Part shown: piece after piece, positions 18,232 through 27,807 of the stretch
Position numbering within the stretch: the stretch's first letter is position 1
How the letters are laid out: every line of letters starts with the position of its first letter
Assembly (NCBI RefSeq): GCF_016464425.1
Contig: NZ_JADDKQ010000005.1
Span: 1 to 64,000, forward strand
DNA length: 64,000 nt
Origin: Actinotalea solisilvae
GTDB taxonomy: Bacteria; Actinomycetota; Actinomycetes; Actinomycetales; Cellulomonadaceae
Direction: 5' to 3'
The notes under the pieces: generated by a model
The model's input: the letters and a program-made list of their open reading frames with translations, nothing else
The model's database searches: none
Told to the model about the DNA's origin: nothing
Translations under genes and position numbers: made by a program

Positions 18232-18276
18232 ACAGGCTCCTGCAGCCGGGCTCGCGCCCGCGACGCAGGGGCCTGT
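18232..18276 (+). terminator. carD-ispD hairpin
   Basis: 12-base arms (18232-18243 and 18265-18276) pair with one G-U. The stem ends one base before the ispD GTG, where a ribosome site would normally lie. It may end carD transcripts and limit ispD translation. Confidence 0.65.
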
Positions 18277-18277
18277 C

Positions 18278-19027
18278 GTGCGTGTGGCGGCCGTGCTCAC
18301 GGCGGCGGGCAGCGGGTCGCGCCTCGGCAGCGACCTGCCCAAGGCCCTCGTCCCGCTCGCGGGTGAGCCGGTCGTCGCGCACGCGGCCCGGGCGCTCGTG
18401 GCCGCCGCCGACCTCACGCACCTCGTCGTCACGGCGCCCCCCGCGCACGTGGTCGACGTCGCCGCGGCGCTCGCGGGCCTCGCCCCGGGCGGCTGCCGGG
18501 TCGACGTCGTCCCCGGCGGGCCGTCGCGCCAGGCGTCGGTGGCCGCGGGGCTCGCCGCCGTCGTCGCGTCGGGCGACCTCGCCCCCGCCGACGTCGTCCT
18601 GGTGCACGACGCCGCGCGGCCGCTCGTCGGCGCGGACGCCGTCCGGCGCGTCGTCGCGGCCGCGGCCCGGCACGGCGCCGCGATCCCCGGGCTCGCGGTG
18701 ACCGACACGGTCAAGGTCGTCGACGACGCCGGCCGCGTGACCGCGACGCCCGACCGCCGGACGCTCCGCGCCGTGCAGACCCCCCAGGGCTTCACGCTCG
18801 ACGTGCTGCGCCGGGCGCACGAGGCGGGGCGCGACCGGGCGCACGACGAGGCGACCGCCGCGACGGACGACGCGGGCCTCGTCGAGGCGCTCGGGCTCGA
18901 GGTGCGCGTGGTCGACGGCGACCCGCGCGCGGTGAAGATCACGACGGCGGCCGACCTCGCGCTCGCGGAGCGTCTGCTCCACGAGGACGCCGCGCCCATC
19001 ACGACCGCCCCGGGAGGGCACCGATGA
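18278..19027 (+). CDS. ispD: 2-C-methyl-D-erythritol 4-phosphate cytidylyltransferase
   Basis: This enzyme (249 residues) attaches CMP to methylerythritol 4-phosphate, step three of the MEP isoprenoid pathway. The nucleotide-binding motif [19 protein letters not shown] and the VHDAARPLV motif are clear, and the domain end DLALAERLL is normal. The GTG at 18278 gives the usual N-terminus but has no Shine-Dalgarno; a hairpin abuts it. It overlaps ispF by four bases. Confidence 0.95.
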   Translation: MRVAAVLTAAGSGSRLGSDLPKALVPLAGEPVVAHAARALVAAADLTHLVVTAPPAHVVDVAAALAGLAPGGCRVDVVPGGPSRQASVAAGLAAVVASGDLAPADVVLVHDAARPLVGADAVRRVVAAAARHGAAIPGLAVTDTVKVVDDAGRVTATPDRRTLRAVQTPQGFTLDVLRRAHEAGRDRAHDEATAATDDAGLVEALGLEVRVVDGDPRAVKITTAADLALAERLLHEDAAPITTAPGGHR

Positions 19028-19548
19028 GCACGCCCGATCCCGGCGCGGGCCGCGCGCTGACCCCGCCGCTGCCCCGCACCGGCATCGGCGTGGACGTGCA
19101 CGCCTACGCGGCGTCCGACGCCCCCCGGGACCTGTGGCTCGCGGGCCTGCACTGGCCGGGGGAGCGCGGCCTCGACGGGCACTCCGACGCCGACGTCGCC
19201 GCGCACGCGGCCGCCGACGCCCTGCTCGCCGCCGCGGGGCTCGGGGACCTCGGCTCGACGTTCGGCACGTCCGACCCGCGCTGGGCGGGCGCCTCGGGCG
19301 TCGCGCTGCTCGGCGAGGCCGCCCGCCTCGTCCGCGCCGCGGGCTTCGCGATCGGCAACGTGTCCGTCCAGGTGATCGGCAACCGTCCCCGGCTGGGCCC
19401 GCGCCGGGCGGAGGCCGAGGCCGCGCTGTCAGCGGCCGTCGGTGCCGACGTCCACGTGTCCGCGACGACGACCGACGGGCTCGGGCTCACGGGCCGCGGG
19501 GAGGGCGTCGCCGCCCTCGCGACGGCGCTCGTCGTCCCCACCGCCTGA
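19024..19548 (+). CDS. ispF: 2-C-methyl-D-erythritol 2,4-cyclodiphosphate synthase
   Basis: This 174-residue IspF makes methylerythritol cyclodiphosphate in the MEP pathway. The zinc ligands lie in GVDVHAY (Asp24, His26) with the third histidine downstream. [17 protein letters not shown] and the CDP-site [14 protein letters not shown] are typical. ATGA coupling to ispD. Its last 120 bases overlap, on the opposite strand, the C-terminal tail of the transporter at 19429-20472, so the two mRNAs are complementary there. Confidence 0.96.
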   Translation: MSTPDPGAGRALTPPLPRTGIGVDVHAYAASDAPRDLWLAGLHWPGERGLDGHSDADVAAHAAADALLAAAGLGDLGSTFGTSDPRWAGASGVALLGEAARLVRAAGFAIGNVSVQVIGNRPRLGPRRAEAEAALSAAVGADVHVSATTTDGLGLTGRGEGVAALATALVVPTA

Positions 19549-20472
19549 CCCACCCGCCGCCGTCGGCCCCGGCGTCCGCGCCGCGCCTGCCGGCCGTCCG
19601 CGCCCTCCCCGGCTCCCCAGCAGCACGCCGCCGACGACGAGCGTGCCCAGGGCGAGCTCGACGCCCGAGACGCGCTCGCCCAGCACGAGCCCGGCGACGG
19701 CGATGCCGACCACCGGGACGAGCATCGAGAACGGGGCCACGCTGCTCGACGGGTTCCGGGCGAGCAGCGCGGTCCACAGGCCCGAGCCGACCACGGTCGC
19801 GACGACGACGGTGTAGGCCAGGCCCAGGAGCGCCGGAGCCGCGGCTGGGGCGTCGAGGGTCGTCAGCGAGCGGCCGATCGCGGCCGGCCCCTCGATCGCG
19901 AGGGAGAGCGCGAGCATCGGCAGCGGCGGGACCACCGACATCCAGAGCATGAGGCGCAGCGGGCTGTCGGGCCGCGCCTGGCGCGAGGCGAGGTTGCCCA
20001 GGGCCCAGCCGAGCCCACCCGCGACGGTGAGGAGCACGGGCACCAGCGCGGCCTGCCCGCCCAGGAGCCCCCGGTGCACCGCGATGCCCCCGAGCCCCGC
20101 GACCGCGACGAGCGCGCCGGCCACCTGGCGCCTTCCGAGGCGCTCGCGCAGCAGCCACGCCGCGAGGACCACGGTGAACGGCGCGGACGACTGGAGGACG
20201 AGGGAGCTGAGCCCCGCGGGCATGCCCGCCGCCATCGCCAGGTAGAGGAACGCGAACTGCAGCACGCCGAAGCCGAGGCCGTACCCGAGCAGCCAGCGCG
20301 TGGGCACGCGCGGGCGCGGGACCAGCAGCACGGTCGGCACGGCGATGACCGCGAACCGCAGGGCCGCGAGGAAGAACGGCGGGAAGTGCTCGAGCGACGC
20401 GTGGATGGCCGTGAAGTTGGCGCCCCACAGCACGGCGACGACGACGGCGAGGAGGCGGTCGCGCGGGCTCAT
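19429..20472 (-). CDS. EamA/DMT-family transporter
   Basis: This drug/metabolite-type exporter has 347 residues, ten predicted membrane helices and two EamA repeats ([25 protein letters not shown] opens the first; [16 protein letters not shown] closes the second). Relatives export amino acids or metabolites; the substrate is unknown. The last 45-55 residues are hydrophilic, Gly/Arg-rich and lie beyond the usual family end. They are encoded antisense to the ispF 3' end. It is divergent from a LysR regulator that probably controls it. Confidence 0.85.
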   Translation of the reverse strand: MSPRDRLLAVVVAVLWGANFTAIHASLEHFPPFFLAALRFAVIAVPTVLLVPRPRVPTRWLLGYGLGFGVLQFAFLYLAMAAGMPAGLSSLVLQSSAPFTVVLAAWLLRERLGRRQVAGALVAVAGLGGIAVHRGLLGGQAALVPVLLTVAGGLGWALGNLASRQARPDSPLRLMLWMSVVPPLPMLALSLAIEGPAAIGRSLTTLDAPAAAPALLGLAYTVVVATVVGSGLWTALLARNPSSSVAPFSMLVPVVGIAVAGLVLGERVSGVELALGTLVVGGVLLGSRGGRGRPAGAARTPGPTAAGGSGGGDDERRREGGDALPAAREPEPVGRRRGHVDVGTDGR

Positions 20473-20532
20473 GCCACGAGGATGGACGCCACGGACCGTG
20501 CAGCACCATCGACATCTGCTCCACCCACCGTT

Positions 20533-20538
20533 TAGCGT
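20533..20538 (+). promoter_or_regulatory. -10 element, leaderless lysR-type gene
   Basis: TAGCGT lies six bases before the ATG at 20545, within the 72-base divergent region shared with the EamA transporter. Confidence 0.65.
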
Positions 20539-20544
20539 CGCTGC

Positions 20545-21477
20545 ATGGACGTGCGTCAGCTCGAGGCCCTCCGCGCCGTGCACGACCACGGCGGGGTCAC
20601 CGCCGCCGCGCGCGCCCTCCACGTGACGCCGTCGGCCGTGTCCCAGCAGCTCGCCGCGCTCCAGCGGCGGACGGGCGTCGCGCTCGTCGAGCGCGCGGGG
20701 CGCGGGGTGCGCCTGACGCCCGTCGGGCTCGAGCTCGCCGAGCGCGCGGTCGACGTCGCCGTCGCGCTCGCGCGGGCCGACGCCGCGTGCGACGCCTACC
20801 TCGGGCGGCCGACCGGGCACGTGCGCGTCGCGGCGTTCCAGAGCGGCGCGACCCTCCTGTTCCCGGGCCTGCTGACGCGCCTCGCGGCGACCCAGGGCGA
20901 GGACGGCGGCGCGGTCACGGTCGAGCTCGCGGACGAGGACGTCGCGCAGAGCGACTTCCCCGCGCTCACCGCGTCGCACGACGTCGTCGTCGCGCACCGG
21001 CCGGACGCCCCCGTCCCGCCGGGCACGGCGTGGGGTGCGGGCGTCGTCGTCGTGCCGCTGCTGCGCGAGCCGCTCGACGTCGCGCTGCCGCCCGGGCACC
21101 GGCTGGCGGGCCGCGCGTCGGTGACGCCGGCCGACCTGGCCGACGAGCCGTGGATCGCCGTGCGGGAGGGCTTCCCGGTCGCCGGTGTGCTCGACGCGGT
21201 CGCACGCAGCGCGGGCGCGCCGCCGCGGGTCGTCCAGCGGATCAACGACTTCCGCGTGGTGGAGGGGCTCGTCGCCGCGGGGCACGGGGTCTCGCTGCTG
21301 CCGCGCTGGTCGACCGACGACCGAGGCGGCGAACGGTTCGCGCTCGTGCCGCTCGCCGACGTCCCCGCGGCGCGGCGCGTCGACGCGCTGCTGCGGCCGG
21401 ACCGCGCCGAGCGCCGGGTGGTCCGGCGCGTGCTCGACGCGCTCCGCGACGAGGCACGCGCCCGCTCGGCCGCGTGA
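20545..21477 (+). CDS. LysR-family transcriptional regulator
   Basis: This 310-residue LysR-type regulator has an N-terminal winged helix (MDVRQLEALRAVHDHGGVTAAARALHV, recognition helix TPSAVSQQLAALQRRTG). The effector-binding domain runs from about residue 90 to the end, with GHVRVAAFQSGA at its start and GHGVSLLPRW near the end. The gene is divergent from the EamA transporter with only 72 bases between, so it most likely regulates that exporter in response to its substrate. Confidence 0.92.
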   Translation: MDVRQLEALRAVHDHGGVTAAARALHVTPSAVSQQLAALQRRTGVALVERAGRGVRLTPVGLELAERAVDVAVALARADAACDAYLGRPTGHVRVAAFQSGATLLFPGLLTRLAATQGEDGGAVTVELADEDVAQSDFPALTASHDVVVAHRPDAPVPPGTAWGAGVVVVPLLREPLDVALPPGHRLAGRASVTPADLADEPWIAVREGFPVAGVLDAVARSAGAPPRVVQRINDFRVVEGLVAAGHGVSLLPRWSTDDRGGERFALVPLADVPAARRVDALLRPDRAERRVVRRVLDALRDEARARSAA

Positions 21478-21522
21478 CGCGCGCGACGGACCGGGTCGGC
21501 GCCGGGTGCGGCCGGGCGATGG

Positions 21523-22458
21523 TCAGGGGTGGAGGATGATCTTGCCGTCCACCTTCCCGGCGATCCCGGCGCGGTGCGCGCGGGCGACGTCGGCGAGCGC
21601 GAACGTCGCGCCGATGCGGACGTCGATCCGGCCCGCGTCCCACAGGCGCAGCAGCTCGGTGCGCGCGCGGCGGCGCACCTCCGTGCCCGGGTCCGAGCCG
21701 GCGCCCGCGCCGAGCAGGCGGATCCCGGTCCCCGTCGCGTGCGCGTGACCGGCGACCGTCGCGATGCGCTGCGGGTCCGGCACGACCGCGAGCGAGACCT
21801 CGATCGCCTCGGCCGTGCCCACGCAGTCGATCGCGGCGGTCACGCCGCGGGGCGCCGCCCGGCGCACGCGCTCCTCGAGGCCCGGGCCGTAGGTGAGGGG
21901 GACGGCGTGGAGGTCGGCGAGGTGGTCGTGGTTCGCGGGGCTCGCCGTGCCGAGGACCCGCGCGCCGCGCGCGTGGGCGAGCTGGACGACCGCCGAGCCC
22001 ACGCCGCCCGACGCGCCGTGGACCAGCAGGGTGTCCCCGGCGCCCACGTGCGTCGCGGCGAGCGCGTGGAACGCGGTGACGCCCGTGACCATGATCCCGG
22101 CGGCCTTCTCCCAGCTCCGCCCCGCGGGCTTGGGCAGCACCGACGTCGCGCGCACGAGGAGCTGCTGGGCGTAGGCGCCCGCGGTCGGGTACGCGATGAC
22201 CTCGTCGCCCGGGGCCACGCCCTCGACGCCCTCGCCCACGGCCGCGACGACGCCGGCCGCCTCGTTGCCCAGCCGCATCGGCAGCCGGTCCGGGTCGGTG
22301 CCCCAGAACCCCGAGTACTGCTTCCAGTCCGCGGGGTTGACCCCGATCGCCCGGACGTCGAGGAGGACCTGGCCCGGGCCGGGCGGCGCGACGACGACGT
22401 CGACCACCTGCAGGACCTCGGGGCCGCCGTAGGCCCTCGCCACCACCGCGCGCACCAT
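21523..22458 (-). CDS. Zinc-independent MDR oxidoreductase (quinone reductase-like)
   Basis: This 311-residue medium-chain dehydrogenase/reductase belongs to the quinone oxidoreductase group. The N-terminal catalytic fold contains GVNPADWKQYSG. The NADP site is VHGASGGVGSAVVQLAHARGARV, and the C-terminal EGKIV-type ending appears as IAGKVDGKIILHP. No zinc ligands are visible. It probably reduces quinones or enones with NADPH. The start ATG at 22458 has GATGAT six bases upstream as a possible leaderless -10; upstream in-frame residues look non-coding. Confidence 0.87.
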   Translation of the reverse strand: MVRAVVARAYGGPEVLQVVDVVVAPPGPGQVLLDVRAIGVNPADWKQYSGFWGTDPDRLPMRLGNEAAGVVAAVGEGVEGVAPGDEVIAYPTAGAYAQQLLVRATSVLPKPAGRSWEKAAGIMVTGVTAFHALAATHVGAGDTLLVHGASGGVGSAVVQLAHARGARVLGTASPANHDHLADLHAVPLTYGPGLEERVRRAAPRGVTAAIDCVGTAEAIEVSLAVVPDPQRIATVAGHAHATGTGIRLLGAGAGSDPGTEVRRRARTELLRLWDAGRIDVRIGATFALADVARAHRAGIAGKVDGKIILHP

Positions 22459-22546
22459 CTCTCGATCATCGCCCCCCGGGCCGCGCGGCACCACCCTCCC
22501 TCGCGACCGGACGCCGCCGAACGCCCGCACGGAGCGGACGGTCGGC

Positions 22547-23923
22547 TCAGGGCCTGAGGACCGGCCCGAGGACGCGGTCGGTGTACGCGTTGCGGAACAG
22601 GCCGTCCGGGTCGTGCTCGGCGCGCACCGCGCGCGCGTCGTCGAACCGCGGGTAGAGCTCCGCGAGCCGCGCGGCGTCGAGCCCGTGCAGCTTGCCCCAG
22701 TGCGGCCGCCCGTCGACGGTGCGCACGATCGCCTCGACGGCGTCGAAGTACCGCGCGTGCGGCAGCCGGTGGTACTGGTGGACCGCGAGGTAGGCCGAGG
22801 GCCGCTGGTACGCGGTCGACAGCCAGACGTCGTCGGGCGCGGTGAACCGGATCTCGACGGGGAACGGCACGGGCTCGCGCGTGCGCCGCAGCCACGCGTC
22901 GACCTCCTCGACGACGTCCCGCAGCGCGTCCCGCGGCACCGCGTACTCCATCTCGCGGAAGACGACGCGCCGCCGCGTGACGAGGACGTCGGCCGACGGC
23001 GCGCAGTAGGTGCGGTCCGCGAGCGCGCGCGCCGCGACCGCGTTGAGGGCGGGCACCGTGCGCGGCAGGGCCGCGGCGACCCGGTTGGTGAGCTCGAACG
23101 CGCCGTTCTGGAGCAGCTCGTCCTCGAGCCGGCGGCGCACGGCGAGGCGCGGGCCGCTCCCGGCGGGCACGCGGTCGTTGCGCTTGACCAGCGCGCGGCG
23201 CGTGAACGGGAACCAGTAGAGGTCCACGTGGTCGGTGGTCGCGACCCACCCGTCCGGCCCGTCGAGCCGGTCGAGGACGTCGACGAGGTCGTGCGCCTCC
23301 TCGCGCGCGCGCAGCGTGAAGGCAGGCACGACGCGCAGGGTCACCGCGACGAGCACGCCGACGCTGCCGAGGCCGAGGCGGGCGACCTCGAACAGCGCGG
23401 GGTCGCGCGTGGCGTCCACCGCGCGCACCTCGCCGTCGGCCCCGACCAGGCGCACCCCCACGACCTGCGTCGCGAGCCCGCCGAGGCGCGCGCCCGTGCC
23501 GTGCGTGCCCGTGGAGATCGCGCCCGCGACGGACTGGCGGTCGATGTCGCCGAGGTTCTCCATCGCGAGCCCGTGGGCGGCGAGCAGGCGGTTGAGGGTG
23601 CGCAGCCGCGTGCCCGCGCCCACGGTGACGTGCGCCGTCCCGTCGGGCCTCCGCTCGAGGTGCTCGAGCCCGCTGAGGTGGTCGAGGCTCAGCAGGACGC
23701 CGTCCGTCACGGCGGCGTCGGTGAACGAGTGCCCGCCGCCGACCGCGCGCACCCGCAACCCGGCGCGCGCCGCCCAGCGCACCGCACGCACGACGTCGGC
23801 GGCGTCCCGCGGGCGCCAGAAGCGCTGCGCGTGCGCGGTGGCCGTGCCGGACCAGTTGCGCCAGGCGGGGCCGGGGCGGGCGGCGGCCGTCGTCGTGCGG
23901 GCGCGGCCCGCCGTCGTCGTCAT
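22547..23923 (-). CDS. FAD-linked sugar lactone oxidase (ALO family)
   Basis: This 458-residue VAO-family flavoprotein has an N-terminal PP-loop FAD domain: VRAVGGGHSFTD, with the histidine that may bind FAD covalently, then ENLGDIDRQSVAGAISTGTHG. The C-terminal ALO domain ends HWGKLHGLD ... AEHDPDGLFRNAYTDRVLG. Relatives include L-gulono/D-arabinono-lactone oxidase and xylitol oxidase, which give hydrogen peroxide. In a xylose user, alditol oxidase activity is plausible but unproven. It is divergent from the PLP aldolase gene, with 45 bases between the start codons. Confidence 0.88.
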   Translation of the reverse strand: MTTTAGRARTTTAAARPGPAWRNWSGTATAHAQRFWRPRDAADVVRAVRWAARAGLRVRAVGGGHSFTDAAVTDGVLLSLDHLSGLEHLERRPDGTAHVTVGAGTRLRTLNRLLAAHGLAMENLGDIDRQSVAGAISTGTHGTGARLGGLATQVVGVRLVGADGEVRAVDATRDPALFEVARLGLGSVGVLVAVTLRVVPAFTLRAREEAHDLVDVLDRLDGPDGWVATTDHVDLYWFPFTRRALVKRNDRVPAGSGPRLAVRRRLEDELLQNGAFELTNRVAAALPRTVPALNAVAARALADRTYCAPSADVLVTRRRVVFREMEYAVPRDALRDVVEEVDAWLRRTREPVPFPVEIRFTAPDDVWLSTAYQRPSAYLAVHQYHRLPHARYFDAVEAIVRTVDGRPHWGKLHGLDAARLAELYPRFDDARAVRAEHDPDGLFRNAYTDRVLGPVLRP

Positions 23924-23968
23924 GTCCGGTGACTACCCGCGCCGGGTCGTCACCGTCAAGATGGCCCG

Positions 23969-25192
23969 GTGATCACCACCACGCGGCTCGCCGGGACGTC
24001 CGGGCTGCCCGCGCCGCTCGCCGTCGTCGACCTCGAGGCGTTCGACGCGAACGCGGCCGAGCTGCTGCGCCGCGCGGGCGGCCGGCCCGTGCGGCTCGCG
24101 ACCAAGTCCGTGCGCGTCCCGGCGCTGGTCGGGCGCGCGCTCGCGGCCGGGTTCAGCGGCCTCATGGCCTACTCGGTGCGGGAGGCCCTCTGGTGGGTGG
24201 GCCGGGGCGCGACCGACGTGCTGGTCGGCTACCCGAGCGTCGACCGGGGAGCGCTCGCGGACCTCGCTGCGGACCCGTCCGCCCGGGCAGCGATCACCCT
24301 CATGGTCGACGACGCCGCCCACCTCGACCTCCTGGCACGGGTCGAGGACCAGGTCGCCCGCCCCGGGCGGCCGGCGGGCGAGGCCCCGCTGCCGCTCGGC
24401 GTGTGCCTCGACGTCGACGCGTCGCTCCGGGTCGGTCCGGGGCTGCCGTCGCGCCTGCGCGCGCACCTCGGCGTGCGGCGCTCGCCGCTGCGCGAGCCCG
24501 CCGAGGTCGCCGCGCTCGCGGCCGACGCGGCGGCGCGCGGGTTCGCGGTGCGCGGGCTGATGTTCTACGAGGGGCAGGTCGCCGGCCTGCCCGACACCTC
24601 CGCCGCGGTGCGCGCGGTCAAGCGCGCGTCGCTCGCCGAGCTCCGGACGCGGCGCGGCGCCGTGGTGGCCGCGGTCCGTGCGGCGCCGGGCGTGGGGCGG
24701 CTCGACCTCGTCAACGGCGGCGGCACGGGGAGCCTCGCGGCGACGGCCGCCGACCCCGCCGTGACCGAGCTGACGGCGGGGTCGGGGCTGCTCGCGCCCA
24801 CGCTCTTCGACGGCTACCGGCTCGCGCCCGGCGCCGCGCCGCTCGTGCCGGCCGCGTTCCTCGGGCTCGACGTGGTGCGGCGGCCGGCGCGGGGCGTCGT
24901 GACGGCGTTCAGCGGCGGGTTCGTGGCGTCCGGCCCGGTGGGTCCGTCGCGCGCGCCGCGGCCCGTGCTTCCCGCGGGCCTGAGGCTGCTGCGGTCCGAG
25001 GGTGCGGGGGAGGTGCAGACGCCTCTGCGCGGCCGCGCCGCGGACGGGCTCGCCGTCGGCGACCGGGTGTGGTTCCGGCACGCCAAGGCGGGCGAGGTGA
25101 TGGAGCGCTTCGCCGAGGTCGCGCTGCTGGGCCCCGACGGCGGCGTCGACGTCGTGCCGACGTACCGCGGGCTCGGCCTGGCCTTCGGCTGA
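23969..25192 (+). CDS. PLP-dependent amino acid deaminase/aldolase
   Basis: This fold-type III PLP enzyme has 407 residues, with an alanine-racemase-like N-terminal barrel and a C-terminal D-serine-dehydratase-like domain. The PLP lysine is Lys46 in RLATKSVRV. The phosphate and metal regions are LVNGGGTGS and the C-terminal FRHAKAGEVMERF. Relatives are D-threonine aldolase and D-serine dehydratase. In some actinomycetes this gene pairs with a sugar-lactone oxidase, as here. A GTG start is preceded at six bases by CAAGAT, a possible leaderless -10. Confidence 0.85.
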   Translation: MITTTRLAGTSGLPAPLAVVDLEAFDANAAELLRRAGGRPVRLATKSVRVPALVGRALAAGFSGLMAYSVREALWWVGRGATDVLVGYPSVDRGALADLAADPSARAAITLMVDDAAHLDLLARVEDQVARPGRPAGEAPLPLGVCLDVDASLRVGPGLPSRLRAHLGVRRSPLREPAEVAALAADAAARGFAVRGLMFYEGQVAGLPDTSAAVRAVKRASLAELRTRRGAVVAAVRAAPGVGRLDLVNGGGTGSLAATAADPAVTELTAGSGLLAPTLFDGYRLAPGAAPLVPAAFLGLDVVRRPARGVVTAFSGGFVASGPVGPSRAPRPVLPAGLRLLRSEGAGEVQTPLRGRAADGLAVGDRVWFRHAKAGEVMERFAEVALLGPDGGVDVVPTYRGLGLAFG

Positions 25193-25248
25193 GGTCCGCC
25201 CCGCGATCCGGCGCCCGGCCGGGGGCGGGGCCGTGCGCGGCGCGCCGG

Positions 25249-25254
25249 TACCCT
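25249..25254 (+). promoter_or_regulatory. -10 element, leaderless cysS
   Basis: TACCCT lies seven bases before the cysS GTG; no ribosome site intervenes. Confidence 0.65.
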
Positions 25255-25261
25255 GGCGCGT

Positions 25262-26683
25262 GTGACCCTCCACCTGTTCGACACCGCGACGCGCGCGACG
25301 CGCGAGCTCGTCCCCCTGCGTGCCGGTGAGGTCGGGGTCTACGTGTGCGGCGCGACGGTGCAGGGGCCCCCGCACATCGGCCACATGCGCAAGTCCGTCG
25401 CGTTCGACGTGCTCGTGCGCTGGCTGCGCCGGGGCGGCACGCGCGTGACCCTGGTGCAGAACGTCACGGACATCGACGACAAGATCCTCGCCAAGGCCGC
25501 CGAGGCCGGCGAGCCGTGGTGGGCGTGGGCGCAGCTGCACGAGCGGCGCTTCGCCGAGGCCGAGCGGGCCCTCGGGGTGCTCGCGCCGACCTACGAGCCG
25601 CGTGCGACCGGCCACGTCCCCGAGATGGTCGAGCTCATGACCGAGCTCGTCGAGCGCGGGCACGCCTACCCGGGCGACGAGGGCAACGTCTACTTCGACG
25701 TCCGCTCCTACGCCGACTACGGCTCGCTCACGAACCAGCCGCTCGCCGACCTCACGACGGCCGACGACGACGCCGACACCGACAAGCGGGACCCGCGCGA
25801 CTTCGCGCTCTGGAAGCGCAACCGCCCCGGCGAGCCGGCGACGGCGTCGTGGGCGACCCCGTGGGGCCGCGGCCGCCCCGGGTGGCACCTCGAGTGCTCC
25901 GCGATGGCGCGGCGCTACCTGGGCCGGGAGTTCGACATCCACGGCGGGGGCCTCGACCTGCGCTTCCCCCACCACGAGAACGAGCAGGCCCAGTCCCGGG
26001 CCGCCGGCGACGCGTTCGCGCGGCTGTGGATGCACAGCGCGTGGGTGACGCAGGGCGGCGCGAAGATGAGCAAGTCGCTGGGCAACTCGCTGCTCGTCGA
26101 GGCTCTGCTGGCGCAGACGGACGCCGCGGTCCTGCGGTACGCGCTGACCGCCGTGCACTACCGGTCGATGCTCGAGTGGACGGCCGAGACGGTGCCCGAC
26201 GCCGAGGCGACGTGGGCCCGGCTCGAGGGCTTCGTCCGGCGCGCCACGGAGGTCGTCGGGGCGGTGCCCGACGACGAGGTGACGTCCGGGGGGCTCCCCG
26301 CCGACTACGTCGCCGCGATGGACGACGACCTCAACGTGCCGGCCGCGCTCGCCGTCGTGCACGAGCACCTGCGGCGCGGCAACACCGCGCTCGCCGACGG
26401 CGACGCGACGGCCGCGCGCGCCGCGCTCGTCGCGGTGCGCGGCATGCTCGACCCGCTCGGGCTGGACCCGGCGGGCTGGGCGGACGCGAGCAGCGGGTCG
26501 CGCGCGGAGCACGCGCTCGGCGCGCTCGTCGCCGCCGAGCTCGAGGCGCGTGCGGCGGCCCGCGCCGCCAAGGACTGGGCCACGGCCGACGCGGTCCGGG
26601 ACCGGCTCACCGCCGCCGGCATCGCCGTGGAGGACTCACCGACCGGTGCTCGCTGGTCGCTCGCGCACGATCAGGAGGACTGA
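25262..26683 (+). CDS. cysS: Cysteinyl-tRNA synthetase
   Basis: This 473-residue class I synthetase charges tRNA-Cys. The zinc site starts at Cys29 (VYVCGATVQ). The HIGH motif is [10 protein letters not shown] (38-41). [13 protein letters not shown] and [10 protein letters not shown] supply further zinc ligands, and KMSKS is at 268-272. The C-terminal DALR-type helical domain is present. It uses GTG and appears leaderless. It is one of two enzyme types in actinobacteria with this fold; MshC (mycothiol) is shorter and lacks the C-terminal domain, so this is CysS. TGATG overlap with rlmB. Confidence 0.96.
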   Translation: MTLHLFDTATRATRELVPLRAGEVGVYVCGATVQGPPHIGHMRKSVAFDVLVRWLRRGGTRVTLVQNVTDIDDKILAKAAEAGEPWWAWAQLHERRFAEAERALGVLAPTYEPRATGHVPEMVELMTELVERGHAYPGDEGNVYFDVRSYADYGSLTNQPLADLTTADDDADTDKRDPRDFALWKRNRPGEPATASWATPWGRGRPGWHLECSAMARRYLGREFDIHGGGLDLRFPHHENEQAQSRAAGDAFARLWMHSAWVTQGGAKMSKSLGNSLLVEALLAQTDAAVLRYALTAVHYRSMLEWTAETVPDAEATWARLEGFVRRATEVVGAVPDDEVTSGGLPADYVAAMDDDLNVPAALAVVHEHLRRGNTALADGDATAARAALVAVRGMLDPLGLDPAGWADASSGSRAEHALGALVAAELEARAAARAAKDWATADAVRDRLTAAGIAVEDSPTGARWSLAHDQED

Positions 26684-27738
26684 TGGCCGGCAACTCCCAG
26701 CGCCGCGGGGCGACCCGCAAGACGGGCAGCAAGAAGGGTGCCCAGGTCGGCACCGGCGGCAAGGGCCGGCGCGCGCTCGAGGGCAAGGGCCCCACGCCCA
26801 AGGCCGAGGACCGCACCTACCACGTCGCGCACAAGCGCAAGGCGGCCGCCGAGCGGCTCGAGGCCGCGAAGTCGCGCGGCCGCCGGACGGCACCCGTCGC
26901 GGGCGAGCGCGCCGCGACCGAGCCGCGCACCACGTCGTCGCGTCCGTCGCGTCCGGGCGGCGCGTCCGGTCGCGGGTCGAAGCCGGCCGCGGGCGCCGAG
27001 ATCGTCGCGGGCCGCAACTCCGTCGTCGAGGCGCTGCGTGCCGGGGTGCCCTGCTCGGGCGTGTGGGTCAACCACAAGATCGACGCCGACGAGCGCGTCC
27101 GCGAGATCCTCAAGATCACGAACGACCGCCGCCTGCCGCTGCTCGAGGTCACCAAGCCCGAGCTCGACCGCCTCACCGACGGCCTCGTCCACCAGGGCGT
27201 CGCGATCCAGGTCCCGCCCTACGCGTACGTGGGCGTCGACGCGCTCCTGGAGCGCGCCCGGTACGTCGGTCAGCACGCGCTCGTCGTCGCACTCGACGGC
27301 GTGACCGACCCGCGCAACCTCGGGGCCGTGCTGCGGTCGGCGGGCGCCTTCGGGGCCCACGGCGTCGTCGTGCCCGAGCGTCGTGCGGCGGGCGTCACCG
27401 CGTCGGCGTGGAAGGTCTCGGCGGGTGCCGCCGCGCGCGTGCCCGTGGCCCGCGTGACGAACCTCGTGCGCGCCCTCACGGAGCTGCGCGACGCCGGCTG
27501 CTTCGTCGTCGGCCTCGACGCGGGCGGGACGATGGAGGTCGGCGAGCTGGAGCTCGCGACCGGGCCCGTGGTCCTCGTCGTCGGCTCCGAGGGCAAGGGC
27601 CTCGGTCGCCTCGTGCGCGAGACCTGCGACGTCGTCGCGTCCATCCCGATCAGCAGCGCGGTCGAGTCGCTCAACGCCGGCGTCGCGGCGGGCATCAGCC
27701 TCTACGAGGTCGCCCGCCTGCGCCGCCAGGAGGCCTGA
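26683..27738 (+). CDS. rlmB: 23S rRNA 2'-O-methyltransferase, SpoU family
   Basis: This SpoU/TrmH-class methyltransferase has 351 residues and probably methylates G2251 of 23S rRNA. The first ~105 residues are a Lys/Arg/Gly-rich, low-complexity RNA-binding tail common in actinobacterial members. Next comes the substrate-binding domain (IVAGRNSVVEALRAG). The knotted catalytic domain has motif 1 DGVTDPRNLGAVLRSAGAFGA, motif 2 VVGSEGKGL and motif 3 IPISSAVESLNAGVA. cysS-rlmB is a conserved pair. Some relatives modify tRNA or confer thiostrepton resistance, so the exact target is inferred. Confidence 0.93.
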   Translation: MAGNSQRRGATRKTGSKKGAQVGTGGKGRRALEGKGPTPKAEDRTYHVAHKRKAAAERLEAAKSRGRRTAPVAGERAATEPRTTSSRPSRPGGASGRGSKPAAGAEIVAGRNSVVEALRAGVPCSGVWVNHKIDADERVREILKITNDRRLPLLEVTKPELDRLTDGLVHQGVAIQVPPYAYVGVDALLERARYVGQHALVVALDGVTDPRNLGAVLRSAGAFGAHGVVVPERRAAGVTASAWKVSAGAAARVPVARVTNLVRALTELRDAGCFVVGLDAGGTMEVGELELATGPVVLVVGSEGKGLGRLVRETCDVVASIPISSAVESLNAGVAAGISLYEVARLRRQEA

Positions 27739-27742
27739 CCCA

Positions 27743-27788
27743 CCCCGAGGTCGCTGGTTGCGGCGCGTCCGAACCAGCGACCTCGGGG
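27743..27788. terminator. Perfect 17-bp bidirectional terminator
   Basis: Arms 27743-27759 and 27772-27788 are exact complements around a 12-base loop. They lie between the convergent rlmB and DUF4032 genes. Confidence 0.9.
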
Positions 27789-27807
27789 GAGTCGCCGGCG
27801 GCGCGGG

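Noticed and set aside
20473-21285. N-terminal extension of the EamA exporter by about 270 residues
   Set aside because: The extension is antisense to the LysR gene, and EamA homology begins at the ATG at 20472.
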